Counted from the first letter of the stretch, positions 34,929 to 43,445 are shown. The stretch is DNA of 64,000 nt from Streptomyces malaysiensis subsp. samsunensis (GCF_024519315.1 NZ_JANIIC010000007.1:1-64000), one strand, 5' to 3'. The notes: a model not told the origin generated them from the sequence alone. Numbers and translations are program-made.

Positions 34929-36551
34929 ATGGCACATGACTCGCATCAGCGCGCCATACGAGCCGCGGCCGCACGTCCCGGGCGCCGCCGCTTTCTCACC
35001 GTGACAGGGGCCGCGGCCGCCCTCGCCTTCACCACCAACCTGCCCGGCGCCCACGCCGCGCAGGTGTCTCCGCGGGCGCTCGCCGACAACCCCTTCACGC
35101 TCGGCGTGGCCTCCGGCGACCCGCTGCACGACTCCGTCGTGCTGTGGACCAGGCTGGCGCCCCGCCCGTACGAGCCGGGGAACGGGCTGCCCGAGGAGGG
35201 CACCGCCACGGTCGACTGGGAGATCGCCCACGACGAGAGGTTCCAGCGCGTCGCCCACCGGGGCACCGTCACCGCGCACGCCGAGTTCAACTACACGGTG
35301 CACGTGGACGCCAAGGGGCTCGATCCGGACCGTGTCTACTGGTACCGCTTCAAGGCCGGGAGCTGGACCAGCCCGGTGGGCCGCACCCGCACCACCCCGG
35401 CCCCGGGCGCCAAGGTCCAGGACGTCCGCTTCGGTCTGGTCTCCTGCCAGGCGTACCACGACGGCTACTTCACCGCCTTCGGCCATCTGGCGAACGAGGA
35501 CCTGGACGCCGTCTTCCACGTGGGCGACTACCAGTACGAGTACGCGGTGGGCGCCGCGGGCGGCGCCCGCAACTACACCGACCGCACCCTCCCCGCGGTG
35601 TTCAACAAGGAGACGATGACCCTCGGGGACTACCGGCTGCGCTACGCGCTCTACAAGTCCGACGAGGACCTCCAGGCCGCCCACGCCGCCTTCCCCTGGT
35701 ACGTCACCTGGGACGACCACGAGACCGAGAACAACTACGCGGGCGACATCGACGAGAACGGCAGCCCGTCCGAGGAGTTCCTGATCCGCCGGGCCGCCGC
35801 CTACCGCGCGTACTGGGAGAACATGCCGCTGCGGATGCCGCAGCGGCCGGCCGGCGCCGATATGCGGCTCTACCGCCGCTTCCACTACGGCAAGCTGGCC
35901 CAGTTCGACATCCTCGACACCCGGCAGTACCGCTCCAACCAGGCGTACGGCGACGGCTGGCAGTACCCGGGACCGGAGTCCGAGGACCCCGCGCGCACCC
36001 TCACCGGCGCCACCCAGGAGCGCTGGCTGCTCGACGGCTTCAAGAGCTCCACCGCCACCTGGAACGTGCTGCCGCAGCAGGTCACCTTCTCCCAGCGGAA
36101 GAACACCACCGCCGCGCGCTCCAAGCTCTCCATGGACTCCTGGGACGGCTACCCCGCCTCCCGCGAGCGGATCCTGGCCGGTGTGGAGCAGGCGGGCCTG
36201 GAGAACTTCGTGGTGCTCACCGGCGATGTCCATGTGCACTACGCCTTCGACATCAAGAAGGACTTCGACGACCCGGGCTCCCGGACCCTGGGCGTGGAGT
36301 TCGTCGGCACCTCCATCACCAGCGGCAAGGACGGCGCCGACAAGCCCGACAACTGGGCCACGTACCTGGCCGCGAACCCGCATATGAAGTTCTACAACGG
36401 CCGGCGCGGCTATGTGACGGTCTCGCTGGACGAGGAGCGGGCACGGGCCGACTACAAGACGGTCTCCGCGGTCACCACCCCGGACGCGCCGCTCACCACG
36501 GCGGCGTCGTTCGCCAGCGAGGCCGGGAACCCCGGCCTGAAGCAGGTCTGA
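34929..36551 (+). CDS. phoD: Alkaline phosphatase D
   Basis: 540-aa secreted phosphomono/diesterase. The Tat signal is RRRFLTVTGAAAALAF (about 19-34) with an AHA cleavage site. An N-terminal Fn3-like domain is followed by the metallophosphatase domain: LVSCQAYHDGYF, FHVGDYQYEY, TWDDHETENN (His/Asp metal site) and LTGDVHVHYAF. It hydrolyses phosphate esters outside the cell, with Ca/Fe as cofactors in the family. The ATG at 34929 follows GGGGAGAGC. It is monocistronic. Confidence 0.95.
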   Translation: MAHDSHQRAIRAAAARPGRRRFLTVTGAAAALAFTTNLPGAHAAQVSPRALADNPFTLGVASGDPLHDSVVLWTRLAPRPYEPGNGLPEEGTATVDWEIAHDERFQRVAHRGTVTAHAEFNYTVHVDAKGLDPDRVYWYRFKAGSWTSPVGRTRTTPAPGAKVQDVRFGLVSCQAYHDGYFTAFGHLANEDLDAVFHVGDYQYEYAVGAAGGARNYTDRTLPAVFNKETMTLGDYRLRYALYKSDEDLQAAHAAFPWYVTWDDHETENNYAGDIDENGSPSEEFLIRRAAAYRAYWENMPLRMPQRPAGADMRLYRRFHYGKLAQFDILDTRQYRSNQAYGDGWQYPGPESEDPARTLTGATQERWLLDGFKSSTATWNVLPQQVTFSQRKNTTAARSKLSMDSWDGYPASRERILAGVEQAGLENFVVLTGDVHVHYAFDIKKDFDDPGSRTLGVEFVGTSITSGKDGADKPDNWATYLAANPHMKFYNGRRGYVTVSLDEERARADYKTVSAVTTPDAPLTTAASFASEAGNPGLKQV

Positions 36552-36603
36552 CGGGCCCACCGCCCCCGCGGCGCCACCACCCGCGCGCCGCGAGGGCGAC
36601 CCG

Positions 36604-36904
36604 CTCATGGGTGACACCCCGCATCCCGGAGGAGGAGTTCCGCGAGCGCTACCGGCGGCGGTTGCAAGCCCCGCCACCGTGACGGCGGTCCATATGGGCC
36701 CGGCCCACAAAGCGGAGACGACGGCCGCAGTGGCCAGCGGGGCGCCGAGCAGCCAGGCGGTCTCGTCCACCCACTCCCGGGCCACCAGCACGGCTTTTGA
36801 CGGGCCGGTGGGTCCGGCGCGCACGCCATGACGCCCGCCGCCGTCGCCACGACGGCGAGCGCCTGGCGGTGGGGCGAGCGCTTGCCCGGGTGGGCAGAGG
36901 TCAT
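36604..36904 (-). pseudogene. Possible remnant of a small membrane protein
   Basis: The 458-bp gap between phoD and the epimerase holds no intact gene. On the minus strand one frame reads REWVDETAWLLGAPLA, then a hydrophobic helix-like run (AGPIWTAVTVAGLATAAG), with GC-rich third positions. A start-like ATG (36904) lies in a different frame. This looks like a frameshifted or truncated membrane protein gene. I do not recognise a family. Confidence 0.25.
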
Positions 36905-37009
36905 GGGCTACCCGGCCCCGGTCGCGTCTCTGGTCCTGGTCACGGAGTCCGCTGCGGCGTGACCGACGGAGGGAACGGCTCGCCGCTGTGCCAGGCAGAA
37001 TCAGAGCCC

Positions 37010-38041
37010 ATGAGGATGCTCGTTCTTGGTGGTACTTGGTTCCTGGGCAAAGAGGTGGTTGCCGGCGCACTGGCACGCGGGTGGGAGGTGACGACGTTCA
37101 ACCGGGGCCGTTCCGGTCCCGATGTGCCCGGAGCGGAGGCCGTCCAGGGAGACCGGACAGACGCCGCGGACCTCGCGCGCCTTGCTGCCGCCGGTCCCTG
37201 GGATGGGGTGGTGGACACGTCCAGTTCGGAACTGCCGCCCCGTGACGTCCTTCTCGCCGCGCGGGCTCTGTCCGGTCAGGTCGGGAGGTGGGTGCACATC
37301 TCCACCGTGTCCGTCTATGCCGACTGGCCCCACCGTGCGCTCACCGAGGCGTCCGCGCTGCTCGACTGCCCGCCGGACGCCGACGACGCGTTCGGCCACA
37401 CCGGCCAGGACGGCTCGCCCACGAAGTACGGATTCCAGAAGGCGGGCGGCGAGCGGGCCGTATCCGAAGCGCTCGGAGACCGGGCGGTGTTCCTGCGCCC
37501 CGGCGTGATCCTCGGTCCCGGCGAATACATCGGCCGCCTGCCCTGGTGGCTGACCCGCGCCGAGCGCGGCGGCCCCCTCCTCGCGCCGTCTCCGGCCAAC
37601 CGGCAGATTCAGCCGGTCGACGTCCGCGACGTCGCTGCATTCGCCCTGGACCAGGCCGCCGCCGAAGATGCCGGCGCGGCCTTCAACGTCGCCCACCCCC
37701 AGGGCCTGACATTCGCCGAGTTCATCACCGTCTGTCTGACCGTGACCGGTGGCACCGGACGCCCCGTGTGGGCGTCCCCGGAAGACCTCGACCGCCACAG
37801 CGTCAGGCAGTGGACGGAAATGCCCCTGTGGCGCACGCACGCCGGGGTGTGGGCCGTCGACTCCTCCCGGGCCGTCGCCGCCGGTCTGCGTTGCCGCCCG
37901 CTCGGCGAGACGATCGCCGACACCTGGGCGTGGCTCCGGTCCGACGGGCGGCCCGTCGCGCATCCGCGGTGGGCCGAACACGGTATCGCCCCCGAGAAAG
38001 AGGCCAAGATCATTGCCTTTCTCCCGGGGGCGACCGGCTGA
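37010..38041 (+). CDS. NAD-dependent epimerase/dehydratase (extended SDR)
   Basis: 343 aa. The Rossmann start MRMLVLGGTWFLGKEV has the variant GGTxFLG common in reductase-type atypical SDRs. The active-site Tyr is KYGFQKAGGE (YxxxK). ISTVSVYADWPH matches the Ser/Thr catalytic segment. Similar Streptomyces proteins are annotated as NAD-dependent epimerases or reductases of unknown substrate. It stands alone and converges on the TPR regulator gene with a 9-bp gap. Confidence 0.85.
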   Translation: MRMLVLGGTWFLGKEVVAGALARGWEVTTFNRGRSGPDVPGAEAVQGDRTDAADLARLAAAGPWDGVVDTSSSELPPRDVLLAARALSGQVGRWVHISTVSVYADWPHRALTEASALLDCPPDADDAFGHTGQDGSPTKYGFQKAGGERAVSEALGDRAVFLRPGVILGPGEYIGRLPWWLTRAERGGPLLAPSPANRQIQPVDVRDVAAFALDQAAAEDAGAAFNVAHPQGLTFAEFITVCLTVTGGTGRPVWASPEDLDRHSVRQWTEMPLWRTHAGVWAVDSSRAVAAGLRCRPLGETIADTWAWLRSDGRPVAHPRWAEHGIAPEKEAKIIAFLPGATG

Positions 38042-38050
38042 CGGCGCGGG

Positions 38051-39370
38051 TCAGCCTTCCAGCGCGAGCGGGGCGCCGCCGGTTCCTAGCTGATGCTGCG
38101 CGGACATGCGGGTGAAGTCTTCGATACGCTCGCCGAGTTCCCCGGCGAGCGCCGCGCCCCTGTACCGCTGGCCGGTCAGGGCGTGCCGTACCCGGGCCGT
38201 TCGGGTCAGCAGCCCGGTAGCGCGCTGGTCCCGCGGCACCACCCACACGCGTTCGAGGGCATCGGCCGCGCCGTCCAGGTCCCCGCGCAGCAGCCGGGCG
38301 GCTGCCAGATCCGCAGCCGCCCCGCCGACCACCCGGGCCGAACGCAGTGCCGCCGGCCGCGCAGCGGCCAGCTTCAGCGCCCGAACGGCCGCGGCCTCCG
38401 CCTGGCCCCCGTCGCCGAGCAGGAGACAGGTCGAGCTGTTCGACATGGCCAGCCGCTCGACGGTGAACCCGAACTCCCCGGCCACGTCGTCGTGGAGATC
38501 GTCCGTCACTCCCTGGCCGTCGGCCTGCGAGGCGTCCAACGCCCGCTGTGCCGAGACCGGGTCACCGAGGTAGCCGAACGCGCGGGCCTCGATCGCCGCG
38601 AGCCTGCGCCGTGCCACATCCCCCAAACCGGTGAACACCTGCGCGTGCCGTGCCAGCCGTGTTGCCTCCGCCGGCTGTTCCTGGAAGTAGGCGATATAGG
38701 CGAGCGTCCCACCGGCGAACGCGCGCAGCGGATCGAACCGGGCGGTCTCCCCGTACAGGGCAGCCGACCGGCACAGGCGCCTAGCGCCGTCCAGGGAGCC
38801 GAGATCGAATGCGGCCGTGGCCAGCAGCGCGCACGCCTGCCCGGCCACGATCAACAGCTCTTGCGACTGCGCCGGGATCTGCGTCCGGCCGCGGGCGTTC
38901 TCGGCGTCCTCGCGCAGCCGCCGGGCCTCCTTGAACACGTCGAACGGGGCCTTCGTGCTGTACGTGCGCGCCAATGTGGCCACATCGTCTCGCAGTTGAT
39001 CAAGGGCGGTATCCGAGATGGAAGCAGCGGCGGCGTCGGCGGCCTCGCTCTGGGCGTCACGTGCAGTCATGGCAATTTCGTCTTCCAGGTTGAAGGCGGG
39101 TACGGGTGCCACAGAGGGAGGCGCATCGAACAGCGCTGCTGCGTCGACTCCGAACATGTGCTCGAGCACTGCGCACGCCTCCGGACCTGGAAGGGTCTGC
39201 ACCTTCCCGCCCGTCCAGCGGCGGAACTGCGCCTCGGACACGGTCAGATTCCGCGACGCCTCATCAAGTGTCTGAGCAGCCGCGCGGCGGAATGCACGCT
39301 CGAAGTCCCGGTAACGCCACCGACGTTGATCCACTAAGACCTTCAGCAGCGTCCGAGCCGTGTTACTCAT
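38051..39370 (-). CDS. HTH/TPR-type transcriptional regulator (NsdA-like architecture)
   Basis: 439 aa. The N-terminal 80 residues look like a degenerate DNA-binding or XRE-type domain (LLKVLVDQRRWRYRDFERAF, SEAQFRRWTGGKV). The rest is a stack of helical TPR-like repeats (about 140-430). Streptomyces has many such regulators, some controlling development and antibiotic production. It is divergent from an RsbW-like ATPase operon and adjacent to the graspetide cluster, so it is the prime candidate regulator of both. The ATG at 39370 follows AGGGGG. An arrangement of the same kind recurs at 59016-60846. Confidence 0.75.
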   Translation of the reverse strand: MSNTARTLLKVLVDQRRWRYRDFERAFRRAAAQTLDEASRNLTVSEAQFRRWTGGKVQTLPGPEACAVLEHMFGVDAAALFDAPPSVAPVPAFNLEDEIAMTARDAQSEAADAAAASISDTALDQLRDDVATLARTYSTKAPFDVFKEARRLREDAENARGRTQIPAQSQELLIVAGQACALLATAAFDLGSLDGARRLCRSAALYGETARFDPLRAFAGGTLAYIAYFQEQPAEATRLARHAQVFTGLGDVARRRLAAIEARAFGYLGDPVSAQRALDASQADGQGVTDDLHDDVAGEFGFTVERLAMSNSSTCLLLGDGGQAEAAAVRALKLAAARPAALRSARVVGGAAADLAAARLLRGDLDGAADALERVWVVPRDQRATGLLTRTARVRHALTGQRYRGAALAGELGERIEDFTRMSAQHQLGTGGAPLALEG

Positions 39371-39600
39371 GTCGCCCCCTGGTCTTCGGCGCGCTCGCGC
39401 CGGCGCTTCCCTCACTGGAAGGGGAGCGCCAACCCCCTCGCGGCGCAACACCCTCAGCGCACATGACACGTTGACGCTACCCGCGCGCTGCCCGGGCCAC
39501 CTGAAAGAGCGCAAGATGACACCTAGTGCGACCTGGCGATGACTCCCAGTGTTGGCGGACTCTGAGGCACCACCGCGTCGACCTGACGCGGGCCCCGCAT

Positions 39601-39641
39601 GGTCCCGTCCGATCCCGCGCCCCTAGGGATCGGACGGGACC
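39601..39641. repeat. 16-bp perfect inverted repeat in ATPase leader
   Basis: Arms 39601-39616 (GGTCCCGTCCGATCCC) and 39626-39641 are exact reverse complements with a 9-base loop. The structure lies 26 bases before the ATPase start in the divergent promoter shared with the TPR regulator. It could be an operator or, in RNA, a stable 5' hairpin. Confidence 0.8.
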
Positions 39642-39667
39642 GAACCGACCCCGAGCGCGAGGCAATG

Positions 39668-40126
39668 ATGACCATTACCGCTCCCCCCAGACCGTCAGCG
39701 CTGCAACCGCTGACGGGAACGGTGCCGGGGTACGCGCAGACTCTCCCGCTCTACCCGTCGTCGGTGTCGGTGGCGCGGCAGAGCGTCCGCACGACGCTGG
39801 CATGTTGGGGCCTGGAAGACATGACAGATGACGTCGTTCTCGTCGTATCGGAGCTGGTCACGAACGCGGTGCGGCACGCCCGCCCGGCGTGCGCACCTCC
39901 GGATGACCCGGGCCGCTGCCGCCTGACGCTGGAACGTCCCGACCCGGGAACGGTGTGGGTATCGGTCGCGGACTCGTCCGGTCGCCACATCATGCCCCGA
40001 AAGGCGTCCGACGGCGCTGAGGACGGCCGCGGGCTCGCGGTGGTGACTGCCCTGTCGGCCCGCTGGCTGGTGCAGCCGTCACACATCGGAAAAACCGTCT
40101 GGACCGAGCTGAAGGCGGACATGTGA
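39668..40126 (+). CDS. RsbW-like ATP-binding protein (anti-sigma-type HATPase)
   Basis: 152-aa single-domain GHKL ATPase. VLVVSELVTNAVRHA is the N-box and DGRGLAVVTALSARW the G1/G2 region. In Streptomyces these small proteins are abundant and often partner HTH/TPR regulators. It starts a GTGA-coupled chain: its TGA overlaps the GTG of a 77-aa gene, which overlaps a 40-aa gene in turn. ATG at 39665 is an alternative one codon upstream. Confidence 0.85.
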   Translation: MTITAPPRPSALQPLTGTVPGYAQTLPLYPSSVSVARQSVRTTLACWGLEDMTDDVVLVVSELVTNAVRHARPACAPPDDPGRCRLTLERPDPGTVWVSVADSSGRHIMPRKASDGAEDGRGLAVVTALSARWLVQPSHIGKTVWTELKADM

Positions 40127-40356
40127 GGGGGGCCCACGCACGCACCGAACCGCCGAGCCGTCCCGGCTTAGCCGTCGGCGTCCTGGCGCTCCTCGGGCTG
40201 GCCCCACCGGCGGCGATCCTCGCCCCGCAGATCGCAGACGCACGTGCTGCACCCGCGTCGGCCTCGCGCCCCGACTTCTTGACAGCGGAACCTGCGGCCC
40301 TCGCGGTCCCCGACCGCGCGGAGGGTCACACGTGCCACTTCGGAGTGCGGCCGTGA
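40123..40356 (+). CDS. Small hypothetical protein with export signal/TM segment, 77 aa
   Basis: GTG start with a 4-base overlap (GTGA) with the ATPase stop, strong evidence that it is translated. A basic N-terminus is followed by a hydrophobic run at about 15-33 (GLAVGVLALLGLAPPAAIL), then an Ala-rich polar tail ending in a Cys-containing HTCHFGV. It is probably exported or membrane-anchored. No family is recognised. Confidence 0.6.
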   Translation: MRGAHARTEPPSRPGLAVGVLALLGLAPPAAILAPQIADARAAPASASRPDFLTAEPAALAVPDRAEGHTCHFGVRP

Positions 40357-40475
40357 CCGGTAGACGCAGACGGCGGCACCGCCGCGGCGGGGCTCCGCGG
40401 TGGGCCTGGTGGCAGACCTGGGCCCTCGCAGGAGTTTCGGCCGCGCTGCTCCTGGTGCTGCTGCACCCCTTGTAG
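40353..40475 (+). CDS. Tiny membrane peptide, 40 aa
   Basis: GTG start overlapping the preceding TGA by 4 bases. An Arg/His-rich N-terminus (TGRRRRRHRRGG), a Trp-rich interface (PRWAWWQTW) and a single TM helix (ALAGVSAALLLVLLHPL) up to the stop. The overlap, the clean positive-inside topology and a strong hairpin right after the stop suggest a real gene closing this operon. It is too short for family assignment. It could be a membrane partner for the ATPase. Confidence 0.6.
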   Translation: MTGRRRRRHRRGGAPRWAWWQTWALAGVSAALLLVLLHPL

Positions 40476-40478
40476 ACC

Positions 40479-40522
40479 CCGGCGAGGGCCGGGCCGGACG
40501 TCACAACCCCGGCCCTCGCCGG
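40479..40522 (+). terminator. Strong hairpin terminator after the ATPase operon
   Basis: CCGGCGAGGGCCGGG (40479-40493) pairs perfectly with CCCGGCCCTCGCCGG (40508-40522) across a 14-base loop, starting 4 bases after the stop of the 40-aa gene. There is no U-tract, as is common in Streptomyces. It separates the regulatory operon from the graspetide genes. Confidence 0.75.
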
Positions 40523-40673
40523 TCCAACTCCGTCCCGGGCCGCGGGCCTCTCCCACGCCCGCCCGCCGGTCCGGGACGGCCCCAAGCTCCCGCGCGGTAA
40601 TTGGCCACGCAAGACCGGCCGCGCGGGGAACCGGGCGGGCGCCTCACCCCGAGCGGGGCCCGCCCCCAAGACT

Positions 40674-40695
40674 CCCTGCCGGGTCCACGGCAGGG
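40674..40695 (+). promoter_or_regulatory. Leader hairpin before the graspetide precursor
   Basis: CCCTGCCG (40674-40681) pairs with CGGCAGGG (40688-40695) around a 6-base loop, ending 15 bases before the AAGGAGG ribosome-binding site (40711-40717). It may be a leader hairpin that stabilises or controls the precursor mRNA. Confidence 0.4.
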
Positions 40696-40724
40696 TTCTG
40701 AAAGGCAGCGAAGGAGGAACCACT

Positions 40725-41036
40725 TTGTTTGTGCACTCCGACCGGCTTCCGAACGGAAGCCCGCTTCCCTCGGGCCACTTCACGCGGGCCCCCTGGGGGC
40801 TTCAGCGCATGGCCCCCTACCCGGAGTTCACCCCCGGATACGCGCGCACCGAGCTGGACCCGGCCACGCAGACCGCGCGGTACTTCGACGGGTCCGGGCA
40901 GCCGGTCATGATGCCCGGCCACGGCACCAGCACCGGCACCAACCCGCCCACCAACACCGGCAATCCCTCCGACGGGTCCAGCGGGGGCGGCTCCGGTGGT
41001 GGCGACCAGGACACCGGGAACGACGGCGACCAGTGA
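40725..41036 (+). CDS. tgmA: Graspetide precursor peptide (ATP-grasp-modified RiPP, TgmA family)
   Basis: 103 aa from TTG at 40725, 7 bases after AGGAGG; GTG at 40731 is the alternative. The leader carries the family motifs: PWGLQRM (23-29), then QTARYFDGSGQPV (49-61) and HGT (66-68). The core (about 66-103) has Thr/Ser donors in TSTGT, PPTNT and PSDGSS, a Gly/Ser hinge, and Asp acceptors in GGGDQD, TGND and GDQ. The ATP-grasp enzyme encoded next should join Ser/Thr hydroxyls to Asp side chains as omega-esters. Asp-Gly pairs at 83-84 and 100-101 are candidate aspartimide sites for the downstream methyltransferase. Its TGA overlaps the ligase GTG. This matches known fuscimiditide/amycolimiditide-type clusters in gene content. 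Confidence 0.88.
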   Translation: MFVHSDRLPNGSPLPSGHFTRAPWGLQRMAPYPEFTPGYARTELDPATQTARYFDGSGQPVMMPGHGTSTGTNPPTNTGNPSDGSSGGGSGGGDQDTGNDGDQ

Positions 41037-41992
41037 CCCGCACAGGTCCGGTTCTGGTCGTCACCAACCTGGACGACCCCACGACCGACCTGGTGATTGG
41101 CGAGCTGCACGGCCGGGGTGTCCCGGTCGTGCGGTTCGACTCCGGGGACTTCCCCGCCACCTTGTCGTTCGCGGCCAACATCACCAGCGAGGGGCTGACG
41201 GGTACCCTCACCACACCGACGCGCACCGCGGATCTCGCCGCCGTGCGCTCGTTGTACTACCGGCGCCCCTCCGGCTTCACCTTCCCGCACCTGGACGAGC
41301 AGACAGCCCGGTTCGCCGTCACACAGGCCCGTTACGGGCTCGGCGGCGTCCTCGCCTCCCTCCCCGGCTGCCTGTACGTCAACCACCCGCACCGCATCGG
41401 TGACGCCGAGTTCAAGCCCTCCGGTCTCGCCGCCGCCGTCACCGCCGGATTCACCGTCCCCCCAACGCTGCTCACCTCCACCCCGGACGCGGCCCGCGCT
41501 TTCATCAAGGCGGCCGGCGGACCGGTCATCTACAAGCCGTTGTCGGCTCCGCTCTATCGCAACGACGACGGTGTCTCATGCACGGTGAAGGTCGACGAGG
41601 TCACCGCCGACGAGATCGACGATTCCGTGTCCGGCACCGCCCACCTCTTCCAGGAGCGAGTCGACAAGGTGGCCGACGTCCGCGTGACTGTCATCGGCGA
41701 TCACGTGTTCACCGTCCGCATCGGCTCGGACCTGTTGGACTGGCGCACCGACTACGACCGGCTCACCTACACCCTCGTAGAGCCGCCGCTGGGCCTGACG
41801 GCGTCCCTGTACCGGTACCTGTCCCTGTTCGGTCTCGTCTTCGGCGCTTTTGATTTCGCCGTGGACGCCGAGGGGCAATGGTGGTTCCTGGAGTGCAACC
41901 CGTCCGGTCAGTGGGCGTGGCTGGAGCCGGAAACCGGGCTCCCCATGGTCGCGGCCATGGCTGATCTGCTGGAGAGGAAGACGACGACGTGA
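41033..41992 (+). CDS. tgmB: ATP-grasp ribosomal peptide maturase (graspetide ligase)
   Basis: 319-aa ATP-grasp ligase of the TgmB/MvdD group. The N-terminal pre-ATP domain begins VLVVTNLDDPTTDLVI, with RRPSGF at about 80 typical of the group. The ATP-grasp core has PVIYKPLSAP (Lys binding nucleotide), LFQERVDKVADVRV and the metal-binding WFLECNPSGQW (Glu and Asn). It activates Asp/Glu side chains as acyl phosphates for attack by Ser/Thr. GTG 41033 overlaps the precursor stop (GTGA), and its own stop overlaps the methyltransferase start the same way. Confidence 0.92.
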   Translation: MTRTGPVLVVTNLDDPTTDLVIGELHGRGVPVVRFDSGDFPATLSFAANITSEGLTGTLTTPTRTADLAAVRSLYYRRPSGFTFPHLDEQTARFAVTQARYGLGGVLASLPGCLYVNHPHRIGDAEFKPSGLAAAVTAGFTVPPTLLTSTPDAARAFIKAAGGPVIYKPLSAPLYRNDDGVSCTVKVDEVTADEIDDSVSGTAHLFQERVDKVADVRVTVIGDHVFTVRIGSDLLDWRTDYDRLTYTLVEPPLGLTASLYRYLSLFGLVFGAFDFAVDAEGQWWFLECNPSGQWAWLEPETGLPMVAAMADLLERKTTT

Positions 41993-43113
41993 CCGACGAC
42001 AAGATGCTACGGCTGCACCTGGCCGAACGCCTTGCCGCCAGTGGACATCTCCGCACTGCGCCGTGGAGGGTAGCGGTGGAAACCGTCACCCGGCATGAGT
42101 ACCTGCGCGGCGGGTTCTTCGATCGGGTCGACGGCCCTGGCCCCACCGCGTGGCGCCCGGTCATGCCGGATGATCCCCGCTGGCTGGCACGCTGCTACGA
42201 GGATGATTCCCTTGTGACACAGATCGCCGGGACGATCGTCCCGCGGGACATCCACGGCACGATCATGCGAGCCCCGACCTCTTCGCGCACGATGCCGTCT
42301 CTGGTGGTGCGGATGCTCGAAGACCTCTGCGTTGAAGACGGCCACCGGGTGCAGGAGATCGGAAGCGGCTATTCGACCGGCCTCCTGAGCGCGCGCCTCG
42401 GCGATCACCTCGTGACCTCCAAAGAGGTAGACCGGGACGTGTCCGTGTCCACGTCCGTGGCTCTCGGTACCGGCGGCTACTTCCCCGAACTCGTCGTCGG
42501 TGACGGCCTTGCCGGTCACCCCGACAGCGCCCCGTACGACCGGACCATTGCCACCTGCGGCGTGCTCGATCTGCCGTACGCGTGGGTGGAGCAGACCAAA
42601 CCCGGCGGCTTCATCCTGGCCACCCTGTGCGGCTGGCTGTACTCCTCCGAACTCGCCCGACTGACCGTCGGCGACGACGGAACCGCCCGCGGCCCGTTCC
42701 TCGGGGGGCAGATCTCCTTCATGCTCGCGCGCCCGCACCTGCCGCCCGAACTCGGCACACTCCCCGACCTGGACGCCGCAGATGAGCAGCCCACCGAGAT
42801 CGGGGCGGCCGTTCTGGACGACTGGAACACGCGCTTCGTCGCCCAGCTCGCCGCACCCCGGGCGCAGCGGTTCAGTCTGGAACGCAACGGCCGCACCGAA
42901 CACGTCCTACTCGATGTAGCCGCCGGCGCATGGGCCGCACTCGCTCAGGACGACCGCGGGGCCTGGACCGTGCGCCAAGGAGGACCCGCACGCCTGTGGG
43001 ATGACATCGCCGCGTACGTCACCAGATGGCGTGGCGACGGTGCCCCCGCGCTGGACCGGTTCGAGGTCACCGTCACCCCTGCGGGACAGTCCGTGTCCTG
43101 GTCTAAGGTCTGA
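41989..43113 (+). CDS. tgmC: PIMT-like O-methyltransferase of graspetide system (aspartimide-forming)
   Basis: 374 aa, homologous to protein-L-isoaspartate methyltransferase with a C-terminal extension of about 150 residues. The SAM-binding motif is VQEIGSGYSTGLLSA (about 121-135), preceded by MPSLVVRML (the substrate segment), then YDRTIATCGVLDLPYAWVEQ and KPGGFIL. In characterised clusters this enzyme methylates an Asp in the ester-bridged peptide, and the ester collapses to an aspartimide. GTG 41989 overlaps the ligase stop. It shares diagnostic strings with the second methyltransferase at 48681. Confidence 0.9.
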   Translation: MTDDKMLRLHLAERLAASGHLRTAPWRVAVETVTRHEYLRGGFFDRVDGPGPTAWRPVMPDDPRWLARCYEDDSLVTQIAGTIVPRDIHGTIMRAPTSSRTMPSLVVRMLEDLCVEDGHRVQEIGSGYSTGLLSARLGDHLVTSKEVDRDVSVSTSVALGTGGYFPELVVGDGLAGHPDSAPYDRTIATCGVLDLPYAWVEQTKPGGFILATLCGWLYSSELARLTVGDDGTARGPFLGGQISFMLARPHLPPELGTLPDLDAADEQPTEIGAAVLDDWNTRFVAQLAAPRAQRFSLERNGRTEHVLLDVAAGAWAALAQDDRGAWTVRQGGPARLWDDIAAYVTRWRGDGAPALDRFEVTVTPAGQSVSWSKV

Positions 43114-43139
43114 CGAGCACGAGGACCAGGAGGACGGCG

Positions 43140-43439
43140 ATGGGCGATGACGAACCCTTGGACGAGTGGGCGGCCCGCAGGGGAAAGCGCCTGCGGCCGG
43201 TCGGTGAGCGGAAATCCGTCCACCTCGGCGGCGATCCGCACCGCGCAGCCCACGTCGAACCGGATGTGCCACGCCTGATCGTCGAATGGGACGGCTACGC
43301 CTGGCAGCCGGTGACCACGGTGGACAATTACGCTGCTGCCTGCCGCATCCTCAACCCGGCACCGGAATCGTCCCCCAGCGCCGCACCGCCCGCGCGGCCC
43401 CCCATGGCACCCGGGACCGGAAAGCACCGCAAACCGTGA
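43140..43439 (+). CDS. Small hypothetical protein (DUF6087-like), 99 aa
   Basis: ATG preceded by AGGAGG, 26 bases after the methyltransferase stop, so probably the last gene of the graspetide operon. PLDEWAARRGKRLRPVGERK and PRLIVEWDGYAWQPVTTVDNY resemble a family of short Streptomyces proteins that I associate with DUF6087. The C-terminal 30 residues are Pro/Ala-rich and disordered. There is no signal peptide or TM segment. Function unknown; it might be an accessory factor or bystander. Confidence 0.7.
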   Translation: MGDDEPLDEWAARRGKRLRPVGERKSVHLGGDPHRAAHVEPDVPRLIVEWDGYAWQPVTTVDNYAAACRILNPAPESSPSAAPPARPPMAPGTGKHRKP

Positions 43440-43445
43440 TCCCGT

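Noticed and set aside
33915..37076. 1053-codon minus-strand open frame
   Set aside because: It is an antisense shadow of phoD and of parts of the SDR gene, with Arg/Gly-rich nonsense; long shadows are expected at this GC content.
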